A program made the position numbers and the translations under genes. Shown in pieces: positions 37,314-47,092 of a stretch of DNA of 64,000 nt. The stretch is from assembly GCA_015345905.1 (NCBI GenBank), contig JADDTR010000018.1, forward strand, positions 372,361-436,360, written 5' to 3'. The first letter of the stretch is position 1. The number at the start of each line of letters is the position of its first letter. The stretch comes from Aotearoamyces nothofagi (lineage: Eukaryota; Ascomycota; Leotiomycetes; Leotiales; Tympanidaceae). The notes below the pieces were generated by a model. That model did no database searches and had not been told where the DNA came from. It saw only the letters and a list, made by a program, of their open reading frames with translations.

Positions 37314-37398
37314 TAGAAAGAAGAAGAGCAATAGAGAAAAGAAAAGTACTAGAGAAAAGAAGAGTAATAGAGAAAAGAAAAGTACTAAAGAAAAGAAG
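37314..37398. repeat. 36-bp tandem repeat, purine-rich
   Basis: Two long units made of 18-bp half units like AATAGAGAAAAGAAAAGT. On the plus strand it reads as a lysine-rich peptide (SNREKKSTREKK), but the frame is only 77 codons and looks like a by-product. Confidence 0.7.
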
Positions 37399-37626
37399 AG
37401 ACTAGTTTATAAGGTCTATAAGAAGAGAAGCTACAAGAAAGGAATACTATCAGAAGAAATATCCAGAGTAGATAGAAAATACTTCTAAGTTTCACTTTTA
37501 TAAATCAAAGTCCAAAAATTTAGATACCAGAAGTAAAGTAATTAACTGCTAGGATTTGCAATACAAGGAATAAGAAAAAATAGCAGTCTATCTTCAGGAT
37601 ATATAGTTATATATATCCAAACCAAA

Positions 37627-37654
37627 ATATATATATATATATATATATATATCA
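37627..37654. repeat. (TA)n microsatellite
   Basis: About 13 TA dinucleotides in an AT-rich setting. Confidence 0.85.
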
Positions 37655-38297
37655 ATATACACTAATCCAACATCTTCTAACCCCAAAGACTGCTTCTTCT
37701 TATTATTATAATAAAAAAAAGAAAAGATAGAGCAAAAGTAGCACCACTGTATAAAAAAAATCCCCAACCGAGAGTATGTATATATATAAGAAGTCTCAAG
37801 AGATCTATCTATCTATCTTCTTGGAACAGCCTGCTCAGTCTCTCTCTCTCTCGATGTAGCTCCTATCGATCGAGCTCAAAAATCTTGAACTGGGTAGCAG
37901 AACAGCGAGATGCAAGATCGGCAATATTGCCTCAAATAGAGAGAGAAGGCATTGAGAGGTGAGGAGGAGCCGAAGACCAAGAGAGAGAGGGAGATATTGG
38001 GGAAAAAAAAAGCGGTTTTTCTTGAAAGTATGTATGAAAGAATTTTACCCTATGCAATCGAGGCAAGAGGCGGGCGGGTCTGTTGGAATATTGAATGTAA
38101 TCAATCAGTGTCGGTCAGTTAGGCAATCATCGATATCTTTATTTCATTTGATTATATGATAGCGATGTTGGGTTGTTCGGTTTCATAGTTAGTTGGGCGG
38201 TTGTTGTTTCGGGAGCGACGAATACATACAGACTTTCTTTCTTTCTTGTACCTGATTTGTGCAGGACGGTGCCGTTATAGAGATCTGCTGGAATACC

Positions 38298-38440
38298 CCT
38301 CCTCTCTCTCTCTCCTTCCTCTCCTCCTCTCTCCCTCTCTCTCTCTCTCCCTCTCTCTTCCCTCCCTTCTTCTCTATCCTATTTCTCCCCTCCCCTCTCC
38401 TCTACCCCCTCTCTTCCTCCTCTCCCTCCTCCCCCTATCT
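38298..38440. repeat. Polypyrimidine (CT)n tract
   Basis: Nearly pure C/T over some 140 bases on the plus strand, mainly CTCTCT and CCTCCT motifs. Such purine-pyrimidine mirror DNA can form triplex structures. Confidence 0.85.
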
Positions 38441-38508
38441 CCAGAACTACAAAACTACAGAACCACAAAACCCAAACCCACGACCTTCGTCCAGCGACAA
38501 GGTCCTCG

Positions 38509-38533
38509 CATATATATATATATATATATATAT
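38509..38533. repeat. (TA)n microsatellite
   Basis: About 12 TA dinucleotides. Confidence 0.85.
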
Positions 38534-38686
38534 CCAACCCGACAACATCCACAAATATCCAGCACACCCAACCCCAGCACCAGCCCTTCGATTCGATTCG
38601 AGATTCGATCCAGTCCAGTCCGGAACCAAGGCATAGGTATAGGCTAAGAAAGAAAGAAAGGGACATATATATATAACATCAATTTC

Positions 38687-38883
38687 CACGCCTCGTGCTG
38701 TAATGTCACGCCTTTCGCTATAGTGCCACGTCTTTCCTTGTAGTGCCACTTCTTTTCTTACTATAGTGCCACGCCTTTTCTTCATGTATTGTCACGCCTT
38801 TTCTTCATGTATTGTCACGTCTTTTCTTCATATATTGTCACGTCTTTTCTTCATATATTACCACGCATTTTCTTCATGTATTG
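38687..38883. repeat. Nine-unit minisatellite of 20-23 bp
   Basis: Nine units each start CAC; the later five follow CACGYCTTTTCTTCATRTATTGT closely, while the first four are shorter and more diverged. The gradient suggests growth at the right-hand side. It is non-coding. Confidence 0.9.
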
Positions 38884-38941
38884 TAGTCCTAATATAATTC
38901 TCCCAACTCTCCTAATTCTCCCAGCACGACACATCCCAACA

Positions 38942-38975
38942 TGATTTTGATTTTGATTTTGATTTTGATATTGAT
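38942..38975. repeat. (TTTTGA)n hexanucleotide repeat
   Basis: Four TGATTT-type units followed by degenerate GATATT units. Confidence 0.8.
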
Positions 38976-39049
38976 ATGACAATTGACATATTTCAGCGTT
39001 TTGCTCCCCCCCCTCCCCGCTTCGCCACCCCCTCCCGCACCCCAGCCAT

Positions 39050-39195
39050 GCGTAGGTCTATAATGGAAAAGGGGGGGGGGGGGGGAATAAAAAAAAAAAA
39101 AAGGTCTTTCCTCTCTACCCCATCGATAAACTCTTCCCCGACCATCCGATGCGTAGGCCTATTCTTGGGGGGGGGAAAAAAAAAAAAAAAAAAGG
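39050..39195. repeat. Duplicated ~101-bp unit with poly(G)-poly(A) tracts
   Basis: Two copies begin GCGTAGGYCTAT at about 39050 and 39151. Each continues with a G run (15 and 9 bases), then an A run (14 and 18 bases) and GG. Runs of this purity are rare in fungal DNA and may be sequencing-sensitive. Confidence 0.75.
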
Positions 39196-39330
39196 AATCA
39201 CCCCGCTCCCCCCCGCCACATGCTCCTGTCTATACCGAAGAAAAAAATCATCCTCTACCCCCATCCTCTTTCTACCCCATCCACCCCACCTACACGTATT
39301 CCTATTCTGGGATCCCATCACCCTCTCACC

Positions 39331-41813
39331 CTACCCGTGTCCCGACCGGTACTGGAAATCATCCGAGAAATCCGCCCAGGAGTTCCACGACTCGCCCGGC
39401 ACGCCAGCGAGCTGTTGCTGCATGTGCATGCCCGCATCCTGCACCCCGAGCTGCGGCTGCGCAAACGCCCACGCCGGGATCTGGTGGTTCATGGTGACGT
39501 ACTGGAAGGGCATGCCGAGGGCATCCGTCGTCAGGTAGGGCGTGTGGAAGTTCTGCACGATCGATTGCGGCCCGTACGTGCCCGACGTGGGCAGGCCGAA
39601 GCCGGGTGTTGTCTGGCTAAAGGCCGTGTGCTCTTCCGCGGTCGGGTAGGGGAAGTACGTCTCGGAATCGAGGTCGAACTTGGGTGGGGTGTTGTGTGCT
39701 TCTCTGACGGCCTGGGCTTTCGTGAAGAGTTTCTCGACGGAGATTGATAGCACGCTTTCGGTGTCCAGGGCGACGGCCCAGTCGGGCCTGCTGTTATCGA
39801 TAGCGTCCCAGGCACGATCGGTCTCGTCGCTGCGAGATCGCACAATCAGTTCTCGGAGGATCGTGGCAATGGCGTGCCACTGCACGTAGCTGCGGAAGAG
39901 CCAGCCGTATTTCTTCCCCAGCGGGTCCAACTTGAGCGTGTATGACAGCTCCAGTATGTTAATGGAGATCAAGAACAGGCGGTCTTTGACGCTGGGCGAG
40001 CGATCCTTATCCTCGCGCTGGTAGAGCATGAGGAGCATCCTCGATATGATCAGTCTCGCCAGCGCACTCGAGAAATGAGCCAGCGGAGGTGCGCCTCGCA
40101 GGTCGCAATGCTGCAGATATTTACTCTCGATTTCCGTCTGGAAATCTTCCATGATCTTCTCTTTCGCCGCGAGAGGTAGTTCTTTCTGAAAGGGGTTCGG
40201 CTGGAAGCTCCGGCCTATATGCGTGATCTCGAACCTCAGCAGCGGAGCAGTCATGTCGGTAAACCCGACACGAGACTTTGGGTATTCCCTGGTCTCTGCA
40301 GTGAGGTCGGCCTCGTTGATGTTTTTGGGAAGCTGCGTGTCGTAATAGAGCAGCGTGGGCAAGCAGCCCCGAGCCTCGGATGCGCGAACATCAATCAGCA
40401 GGATCTGGTGCCACGTCCTGCGTCGTAACTCCGTGTCAAGAGGAGAGAGCTTGAAGAGCTCGCCGTCTCGATCAATCCCCATGCTCTGAGCCACTCTTAT
40501 GGCGAGCCCGGTCAACATCCAGACGACGTCACCATCAGAATGCCGTATACATGCCTGGACGGTCAGCAGGTCTCGGAGAGGTAGAAGGCCCGGAGAGGGC
40601 AGTCGAGGGCACTCACGATATAGAGGACAAAGGATTGCAGGACCCTGAGGTCCTGCGTGTGTAGGAAATCCACATTCTTCATCGCCTGCTGGATAGCCGC
40701 CTCGTACTGCGCCAGCAACGGCGACTTTTCGGAACCAAACTTCAGCACAACCTCGGCATCCGGCAAGCTGGTAATCGCAGCAAAGTAGACGGCGAACAGG
40801 AAGAGCTCCTTGCTCCTGGTGATGGTGCCGAGGTTCTCCTGCGCCTCCGCGAAGATCCTGCTCGCGGTTGGCGTGTGGAACAGCCTCATGACCGTTTCGC
40901 AGTTGTCGTAGTAGATCTGCCAGTAAGTGGGCATCTGCCATGGTGGCGGGTGCAGCGGTGCGAGATCCTTGGTGGGATTGTCGTTCCCAAAGATGTATCC
41001 GTAGTGGAGGGGAGCCGTGAGGGACAGAGGCGGGCTACTGGTAGTGTCGTCGTCCCCAGAGACGCTCTCGTCGTCCTGGTCATCCAGGATATCCTTCAGC
41101 TGCGTCGCGTTAGCAGGGTCGAGCATTCCAGCACGACGGGATCGTACCTCGTTTGACGTCCAGAACGTATCGTTCACGTACGGCTTCCCAATGACGAGCT
41201 GCCCGAGCCGTTGACGGATCGGATCGTTGTCATTCGCGCCCTAACACGGTCCACGTCAGTCCAAACCACGCAGGGCAACTCCCGGAAGGCCGCCACTCAC
41301 CGTCGGCTCGGCATCATCATCGCTCCCTTTCAGGCTCTCGATGACCGTCTCGAGCCTCTTGATCTTCTTCAGCAGCTGCTCCTCCTTGGGCGTCGACGGC
41401 GGGCCCTTGTGCTTGGCGGCGGCTCGCGGGCGGCCGCGGCGCTGCGACGGCGGGTAGACACACTGCGACTGGGCCCGGATGCAATGCGAGCACTTGGGCA
41501 AGATCTTGTCGCACTTGATCTTGCGTTTGCGACAGAACTGGCACGATTGAAGCACCGCGGCCGAGGCAGCAGTAGCAGCAGTAGCAGCAGAAGCCGAGGT
41601 GGACGACGTGTAAGCGCTTGCTCGCCCGGGCGCAATCTGTGCCTGCGCAGGCACGGCTGTGCTGGACAGGTCAGGAGCTGAGCCAGCATCGCGCCCTTCC
41701 TGTCTGCTCCTGCTCCACTGCGGCTGCGACTGCTGCGACTGCTGGGACTGCTGCGACTGCGACGACTGCGAGGACTGCGACGACTGCGACTGCATCTGCG
41801 AGGCCGGAATCAT
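39331..41813 (-). CDS. Zn2Cys6 transcription factor with fungal-specific regulator domain
   Basis: Predicted 786-residue nuclear regulator from exons 41813-41301, 41240-40617 and 40554-39331, introns 60 and 62 bp, all in frame. The N-terminal 35 residues are almost only Ser and Gln (QSSQSSQSQQSQQSQQSQ). The binuclear zinc cluster has Cys91, Cys94, Cys101, Cys108, Cys111 and Cys118 (CX2CX6CX6CX2CX6C), followed by a basic linker and a short coiled coil (EEQLLKKIKRLETVIESL) for dimerisation. The middle domain (about 240-560) has YWQIYYDNCETVMRLFHTP and GLAIRVAQSMGI with RRRTWHQILLID, the classic fungal-specific transcription factor signature. The C-terminal 130 residues are Gln/Pro/aromatic-rich, perhaps an activation region. 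Its target is unknown. It is isolated between two simple-sequence deserts, with 5.3 kb upstream free of genes. Confidence 0.93.
41705..41800. repeat. In-frame CTGCGACTG-type repeat encoding Ser/Gln
   Basis: Imperfect triplet-phase repeats in the first exon of the transcription factor gene. Period is a multiple of three, so variation would change protein length without breaking the frame. Confidence 0.75.
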
Positions 41814-42189
41814 CTTGCCGCATTCCGCATCTCGCGAGCTCGTTCTTGCGGGAGGGCAGAGGGCGATTGACGACCGACAGACTGCTTCATGTACTTTGTG
41901 CTCGCGTGACTGGGCGAGGGTGCTGGGAAGCTCTCCGTATGGGAGGCGGAGGGGGGGAGGCAGAGGGAGGGGGGGAGTTCCTGCTTCAGCACGCAGCGCT
42001 TGGGGCGATGTTTGATGCGGCGGTCACGTGACCGACGGCAGGGATCCCGAGGCTGCGCCTGTGGGAAGTTTCACGCACGCGGCCGAGGGTCGAGGGGAGG
42101 AGGCGAGGGTGCGGCGGAGGAGGGCCCGGTTCGAGCGACGGGCGAGGGGCCGAGGGTCGAGAGGGCGGGAGCGTGGACCAGAACAGCGG

Positions 42190-42250
42190 CAGCAGGCAGC
42201 GGCAGACCCAGAAGCAGACGCAGAAGCAGACGCAGAAGCAGACGCAGAAA
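42190..42250. repeat. 12-bp tandem repeat
   Basis: Units close to GCAGACGCAGAA, about four to five copies. Confidence 0.8.
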
Positions 42251-42280
42251 CAGGACAGCACAGGCCAGCCCTAATGCGAC

Positions 42281-42281
42281 A

Positions 42282-42315
<34 letters not shown>

Positions 42316-42318
42316 TAT
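42281..42318. repeat. (GCTCGT)n hexanucleotide repeat
   Basis: About six copies. Confidence 0.85.
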
Positions 42319-42818
42319 CCGACTTCAGGCTGTATGCGTGGCCGTGGGCGGGGAGTTGCAACGGGGCCCTGGTGCGGCGGTGTGGTGTACGTAGACGGCG
42401 TGGAGTGCGCGGTGCAGCAGCCTCCGGCTATTCTGCAGGTATGGATGCAATATGGCGGGCGGAGTATGGTAGGTATGTGGTATAGAGAGAGGGTGGAGTA
42501 TGGTAGGTATGTGGTATAGAGAGAGGGTGGAGTATAGTGGTAGAGTAGTATGGTATAGAGGGTGGAGTACAGGTATGGCGGATGGAGGAATAAGAGATGG
42601 CGATGAGGTGCAGCTTCAACAACAGGCAAGCAAGCACTTAAGTACCTCGAGGATGTCGGCGCCCCATCAGCACTAAATACTCTCCCTCCCTCTCCCTCTC
42701 TCTCTCTCTCGCTCTCTACGTCTACGTCTGCCTCTGCCTCTGCCTCTCTCTCCTCCTCCTCCTCTCGCACTCGCACCTGCCCTCGGCCTCTCCACTCCAC
42801 TCCACTCCACTCCATGCC

Positions 42819-42847
42819 ATCCTATCCTATCCTATCCTATCCTATCC
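42819..42847. repeat. (CCTAT)n pentanucleotide repeat
   Basis: About five to six copies, preceded by CACTC repeats. Confidence 0.85.
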
Positions 42848-43264
42848 CGTGCCGTCCCATCCAGCGCACGCCCCACTGCACGCCCTCCCCAAAAGGCTTA
42901 TCCAGCGTATCCAGCGCACCCAGCGCACCCCGGCGCACCCACCCGCACGTCCAACTGCCGTGGAGGGTCCAGTCCAGCCCAGTCCGTTGCAAGGCAGGAG
43001 GGCCAAGACGAGAAAGAAGAGTCCGGGACGCCACTGCTGGGTGTTGGAGGCAGAGGCCAGAGGCCAGAGAGGGCAGAGACACAGAGGGCAGAGACAGGCT
43101 TGCTGGATGTGGATGTGCGGTGCGAGATCTGCGAGATGGCGGCGCTAGGGGGGATGGCGACGGCGCTACTGTGTGTGATCTGGCAGTGGAGGGAAGATAA
43201 AAGAGGGAGGGAGGGAGGTTTGCAGTGCCGGAGGGAGAGGTGGGTGGGGGACGTTTGCTTGTCT

Positions 43265-43337
43265 AGGTACTTGCAGTGCCTGTACTTGCAGTGCTGTACT
43301 TGCAGTGCCTGTACTTGCAGTGCTGTACTTACTTTTA
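43265..43337. repeat. 15-17-bp minisatellite
   Basis: About five copies of a unit TACTTGCAGTGC plus CTG or CTGT. Confidence 0.8.
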
Positions 43338-43348
43338 CTTGCTTGTTT

Positions 43349-43383
43349 ATTGCTGCTGCTGCTGCTGCTGTCCCTGCTGCTGC
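43349..43383. repeat. (CTG)n triplet repeat
   Basis: Seven CTG triplets, an interruption, then three more. Confidence 0.85.
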
Positions 43384-43989
43384 ACGCTGGGGGGCCGGCC
43401 GCTCAGAGGGCGTAAATGCGCCATTGCCATTGCCAGTGCCAGAGCCCAGTGCCGCGTCCGTGCAGTGCCGTGCCCGTGCCCGTGCCAGTGCCGTGTCCAC
43501 TAATCCATCCCACCACTGTTCACTAATCCACCCTCAACCCTCCACTAATCCGCCCTCCCACAGCCCACTAATCCACCCTCTACCGCACCCGCACCGTGGT
43601 GGCAGCGACACCCTACAACCCTGCAAGGTCCGGCAGGGCGCAGTGGGGTGGGGCGCTGGACGGTCGCCAGGCTGTACCTCCGTAGGCAGGCCAGGCCAGT
43701 CCAGTACTGGTACTGGTACTGGTACTGCACCCGTCGTGCCGAGGTCCTGTGCTGTATTTTGTTGTCCTGTCCTGTATTCTGTACTGTACTGTCTGTATTG
43801 CACTATATTATACCATCCTACACTGTATCCACTACATCGCACCACACCATCCTATCCTACACTGTATCCACTGTACTGTCTGTATCGCACCACACTATCC
43901 CATCCTACACTACATGCACTGTACGTACGGTACGTACTGTATCCTGCACTCGCCGGCATGCAAGTAATATCTGCTGTATCCTGTATCCT

Positions 43990-44040
43990 GCACAGCACAG
44001 CACAGCACAGCACAGCATAACAGCATAACAGCATAACAGC
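43990..44040. repeat. (CACAG)n followed by (CATAACAG)n
   Basis: About five pentamers pass directly into three octamers that differ by an inserted trimer, a sign of stepwise repeat evolution. Confidence 0.8.
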
Positions 44041-44271
44041 TCATGCAGTAGCGCTGCGGGCAACAACGGGCTGTATCCGTAGTGGGCAGTGGGCAGTGGG
44101 CTGTAGGCTGTCTGGCCCTGCTGCCTGCCCTGCCCTGCTCTAGTGGACCGCGAGTCGTGCACGACATTCTCGCTCTCGCTCTCGTCCCTAGGCATCCATC
44201 CCTACCGGTGTCTCACTGTACCGTGCCTACTGTACCGCAGCCAACAGAGCCTACAGTGCCTACAGCGCCTA

Positions 44272-44322
44272 CAGTACAGTACATACAGTACATACAGTAC
44301 ATACAGTACATACAGTACTTTC
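44272..44322. repeat. (TACAGTACA)n minisatellite
   Basis: About five copies of a near-palindromic 9-bp unit. Confidence 0.85.
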
Positions 44323-44561
44323 CCTACAGCGCCTACAGTACCTACTCGTCACTGCACACTCACCAATCGTCACTCACTAATCGCCAGTCCCTAATCGTCG
44401 CCCTCACCTTTGCCGCCGTGCCTGACTGCCCAGGCACCGCCACCCTCCCCCCTCCACGCCACCTCCTCCTCCTCCTCCACGGCACTCGCACTCGTCGCCG
44501 GCACTCGCTCCGCCGCCCACCACTACGCATCCCTCTCCCGCACATCGCATCTCCCTCGCGT

Positions 44562-44602
44562 ACATGTCCCTCATGTCCCTCATGTCCCTCATGTCCCTCA
44601 TA
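44562..44602. repeat. (CATGTCCCT)n minisatellite
   Basis: Four to five perfect 9-bp copies. Confidence 0.85.
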
Positions 44603-45408
44603 ACTCTCATCCGTCCCTCCCTCCCTCTATTCCCTCATTTCCGCGCCCCCTGTTTTCCTTGGCCCTCTTGGCTCTGGCCAGCACCCGACCCGCTCGACCC
44701 GTGCGACCCGTTCGACCCGTTCGACCCAGCCCAGCCCAGCCCTGCCCCAGTCCCGCCCTCCAACAGGCGGCTGCAGCGTCTGTTTTCGCTGCTTCGGGCA
44801 ACTCTAAGCCCCTCGCCCCTCGTCCCGTTTTACCCTCCTAGTGGACTCCCAATCTCCCAATCTCCCAATCTCGTTTTATCCGCCTCCGGCCTGTCGCCTC
44901 CTGTCGCCTCCTGTCGCCTGCTGTGGCCTCGCCGCTTCAAATGCCGTGCCCACTCGCCCACCCGCCCACTTTTGCCCTCTTCTTGCCCTCTTCTGCCCTC
45001 TTTTGCCCTCTTCCACCCCTTATCCTGCCCATGCCCCCTCCCCCTGCCCGAGTCGAGGCTGCCGGGTTTGCGACAGACGACCTGGCGCTCCGATACGCCC
45101 GATTGCCTGCCCGTTGCGTCAAAGCCCGCAGGGGACGCTAGCCTGCCCGACCCCCGACCCCCGACCGGCCCCCAACTCCCGCGTCGACTCGCAGGCTGGA
45201 GATGTGCGCCTCGGCAGTCAGCACGTGCCTGCGTCCTGCCTGCGTTCTGCATTCTGCATTCCACTCGCCGGCGCGCATCGGAAACTGCTGAAGCCCATCT
45301 GCCCGCGCTTTTCGGCCGTGGCATGCGCGGCCGGCATCCCGTGCTTTCGGCGGCGAGAACGGCCCTGCGAGCATGAGCATGCGCGTGCGGGCTGGGCTGG
45401 GCTGGCTG

Positions 45409-45583
45409 ACGCTCCGCTGGCCCTCTGGGGGCCGCTGCCGCGGAGGCCGACCTGAGGAGAGGAGAGAGAGAGAGAGAAAAATGGCATCTGTGCTGTATAT
45501 TTACAGCACTGTACCGTACATGCTGCAAATGCAGCCATTGGTCGGCCGCCGCGGCAGCGGCCCCCGGAGGGCCAGCGGAGCGT
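45409..45583. repeat. 43-bp inverted repeat with 89-bp spacer
   Basis: Arms 45409-45451 and 45541-45583 are inverted complements with two mismatches. The arm core is CTCYGGGGGCCGCTGCCGCG. The spacer holds a (GA)n run and a small hairpin. No target-site duplication is visible, so a MITE-like origin is unproven; two oppositely inserted copies of the dispersed repeat also seen at 34432-34495 explain it equally well. The right copy continues to 45602. Confidence 0.75.
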
Positions 45584-46129
45584 CTCCCAATTCCCATGCC
45601 GCCCGCCCAGCCCCAGACGCCAAAGCGCAGTCGCAGAAAGCGCAGCGCCGCGCCCTCTCCGGGTGCTGGCCCAAGCCCCGGGTCCCACATCTCGCCCCAG
45701 CCCAGCCCAGATCAGATACAACGTCACATCCAGCGCCGTACGTTGCCGCGGCCAAGGGCGCCGACGAGGGGAGAGGCGCGGAGTCTAAAACCGAAACCAA
45801 CCCCCCCCCCGGGCGAGGCAAAGTGCCGGGCGCTGGATCTCTGCCGGCAGCCAGGCCAGGCCGTCTGGCGTCGCCTCCCCCTCCCCGCGTCGGTCCGTCG
45901 ATGAGGCTAGGGCCGGCCGGGGGGTCGCGAGTGGATCCGACGATACGAACGAGCGTCTGGGTACATATACGACGATACGATACGACGCCTTGGTATCGGG
46001 ACGCGGATGGGGGGGGGGGGGGATCGGATGGGGGGCATCCTCGTGTTGCCTTGCCTGCCTGTTTGGTCCGTACTGGTTTCTCTGGTTTTGGGTCTGGTTT
46101 GGTGTCTGGTTTGGTCTTGATGGACGGCT

Positions 46130-46158
46130 CTCGAGAGAGAGAGAGAGAGAGAGAGAGA
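46130..46158. repeat. (GA)n microsatellite
   Basis: About 13 GA dinucleotides leading into a 35-bp duplicated block. Confidence 0.85.
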
Positions 46159-46227
46159 AGATGGATTGATGAATGAATGATGACACTCTCTCGAGAGAAG
46201 ATGGATTGATGAATGAATGATGACACT
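46153..46227. repeat. 35-bp perfect direct repeat, period 40
   Basis: Identical blocks at 46153-46187 and 46193-46227, each running from GAGAGAAG to TGACACT. Confidence 0.9.
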
Positions 46228-47092
46228 GTAGAGAGAGAGAGAGAGGGAGAGCCGGATGGGACTCTGCGGGAAGTGACGACGGGGTCTCTCGCTGTACTGG
46301 ATCTGTTGCGTGTAGAGCTTACAGGATAGGACAGGATAGGATAGGCCAGGACAGGACGGTGATTTATGCTGCCTGCTGCGAGGAGATGACTCGTCTTCTG
46401 GTTATTTGTAGCTGCTGTACTCTTGCCTCGTCCTCCTATCCCTCTACCTCCTTTACTTCCTTTACCTACCCTCCTCCTCCATCCCATCCCATCCCCCAAC
46501 CCAGGTCCAAACCACTCACTGTTCGCCGAATACTCTTTGTTCAGCTAGCGATATCATATCATATCATATCATATCTATCTATCTATTCAGATATATACCC
46601 ATTCGTATACGTACCCATTTATGCACATCCATCCATCCAACCGCGACATAATAAGACAAAGCCATGCTACAGTATCCTACTCTACCCCACCCAGCCCTAC
46701 CCAGCCCTTCCCAACCCAGCCGAACCATTCTTCCACCGCAAACAAGTCACGCAAGGGACACCGAGATGGAGAGCTACAGGGGGGACATGGAAGGGACGAA
46801 AGACCAGCCATTGAGCAGGACCGCCAGATCCAGAGTGTGGATCTGTACATACAATGTTTCATATCGGGTTTCCCGGATCTGTAGTCACGGCTTCCATTCG
46901 GTGCCGCGTCTGGAGGCTATGCTGGTGGCTGATATATGCCCCTATTCCTGAGTAAATAGCCGTGGCGTGCGTCCGGTGCAGCGGATGGGAGCTGCTCGCA
47001 CAGATATGCCGCTCGCGATGCCCTCCCAGCTCCATCCTCCGGCTCCCAAGACACCGGAACCCATGCGGCGCGGTAGGTGATACAACACGCAA

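Larger units (their letters stand above)
36149..39330. other. Gene-free block, AT-rich then simple-sequence-rich, 3.2 kb
   Basis: After the reductase comes a degenerate AT minisatellite (36175-36410), an AT-rich stretch (36700-37800) that looks like decayed DNA, then dense simple sequence: (TA)n, (CT)n, a nine-unit minisatellite, TTTTGA repeats and poly(G)-poly(A) tracts. No gene is supported on either strand. Confidence 0.55.
41814..47092. other. Gene-free simple-sequence desert, 5.3 kb
   Basis: No gene is supported. The DNA is an almost unbroken series of different microsatellites and minisatellites, many of them listed separately, joined by C-rich plus-strand DNA (43500-45250) with few G. 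Long overlapping frames of up to about 330 codons exist in all six phases, but their translations are Pro/Ser/Arg/Tyr-rich low-complexity strings with no domain, no splice support and mutual overlap. The left end must contain the promoter of the transcription factor gene. Confidence 0.6.

Noticed and set aside
37255-37488. Lysine-rich 77-codon frame
   Set aside because: It is produced by a purine-rich tandem repeat in AT-rich DNA and starts without good context.
41900-46960. Many long overlapping open frames (up to about 330 codons) in all six phases
   Set aside because: They overlap each other on both strands, translate to low-complexity Pro/Ser/Arg/Tyr strings and follow from stop-poor GC-rich and repeat DNA. 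No domain or consistent splicing supports them.
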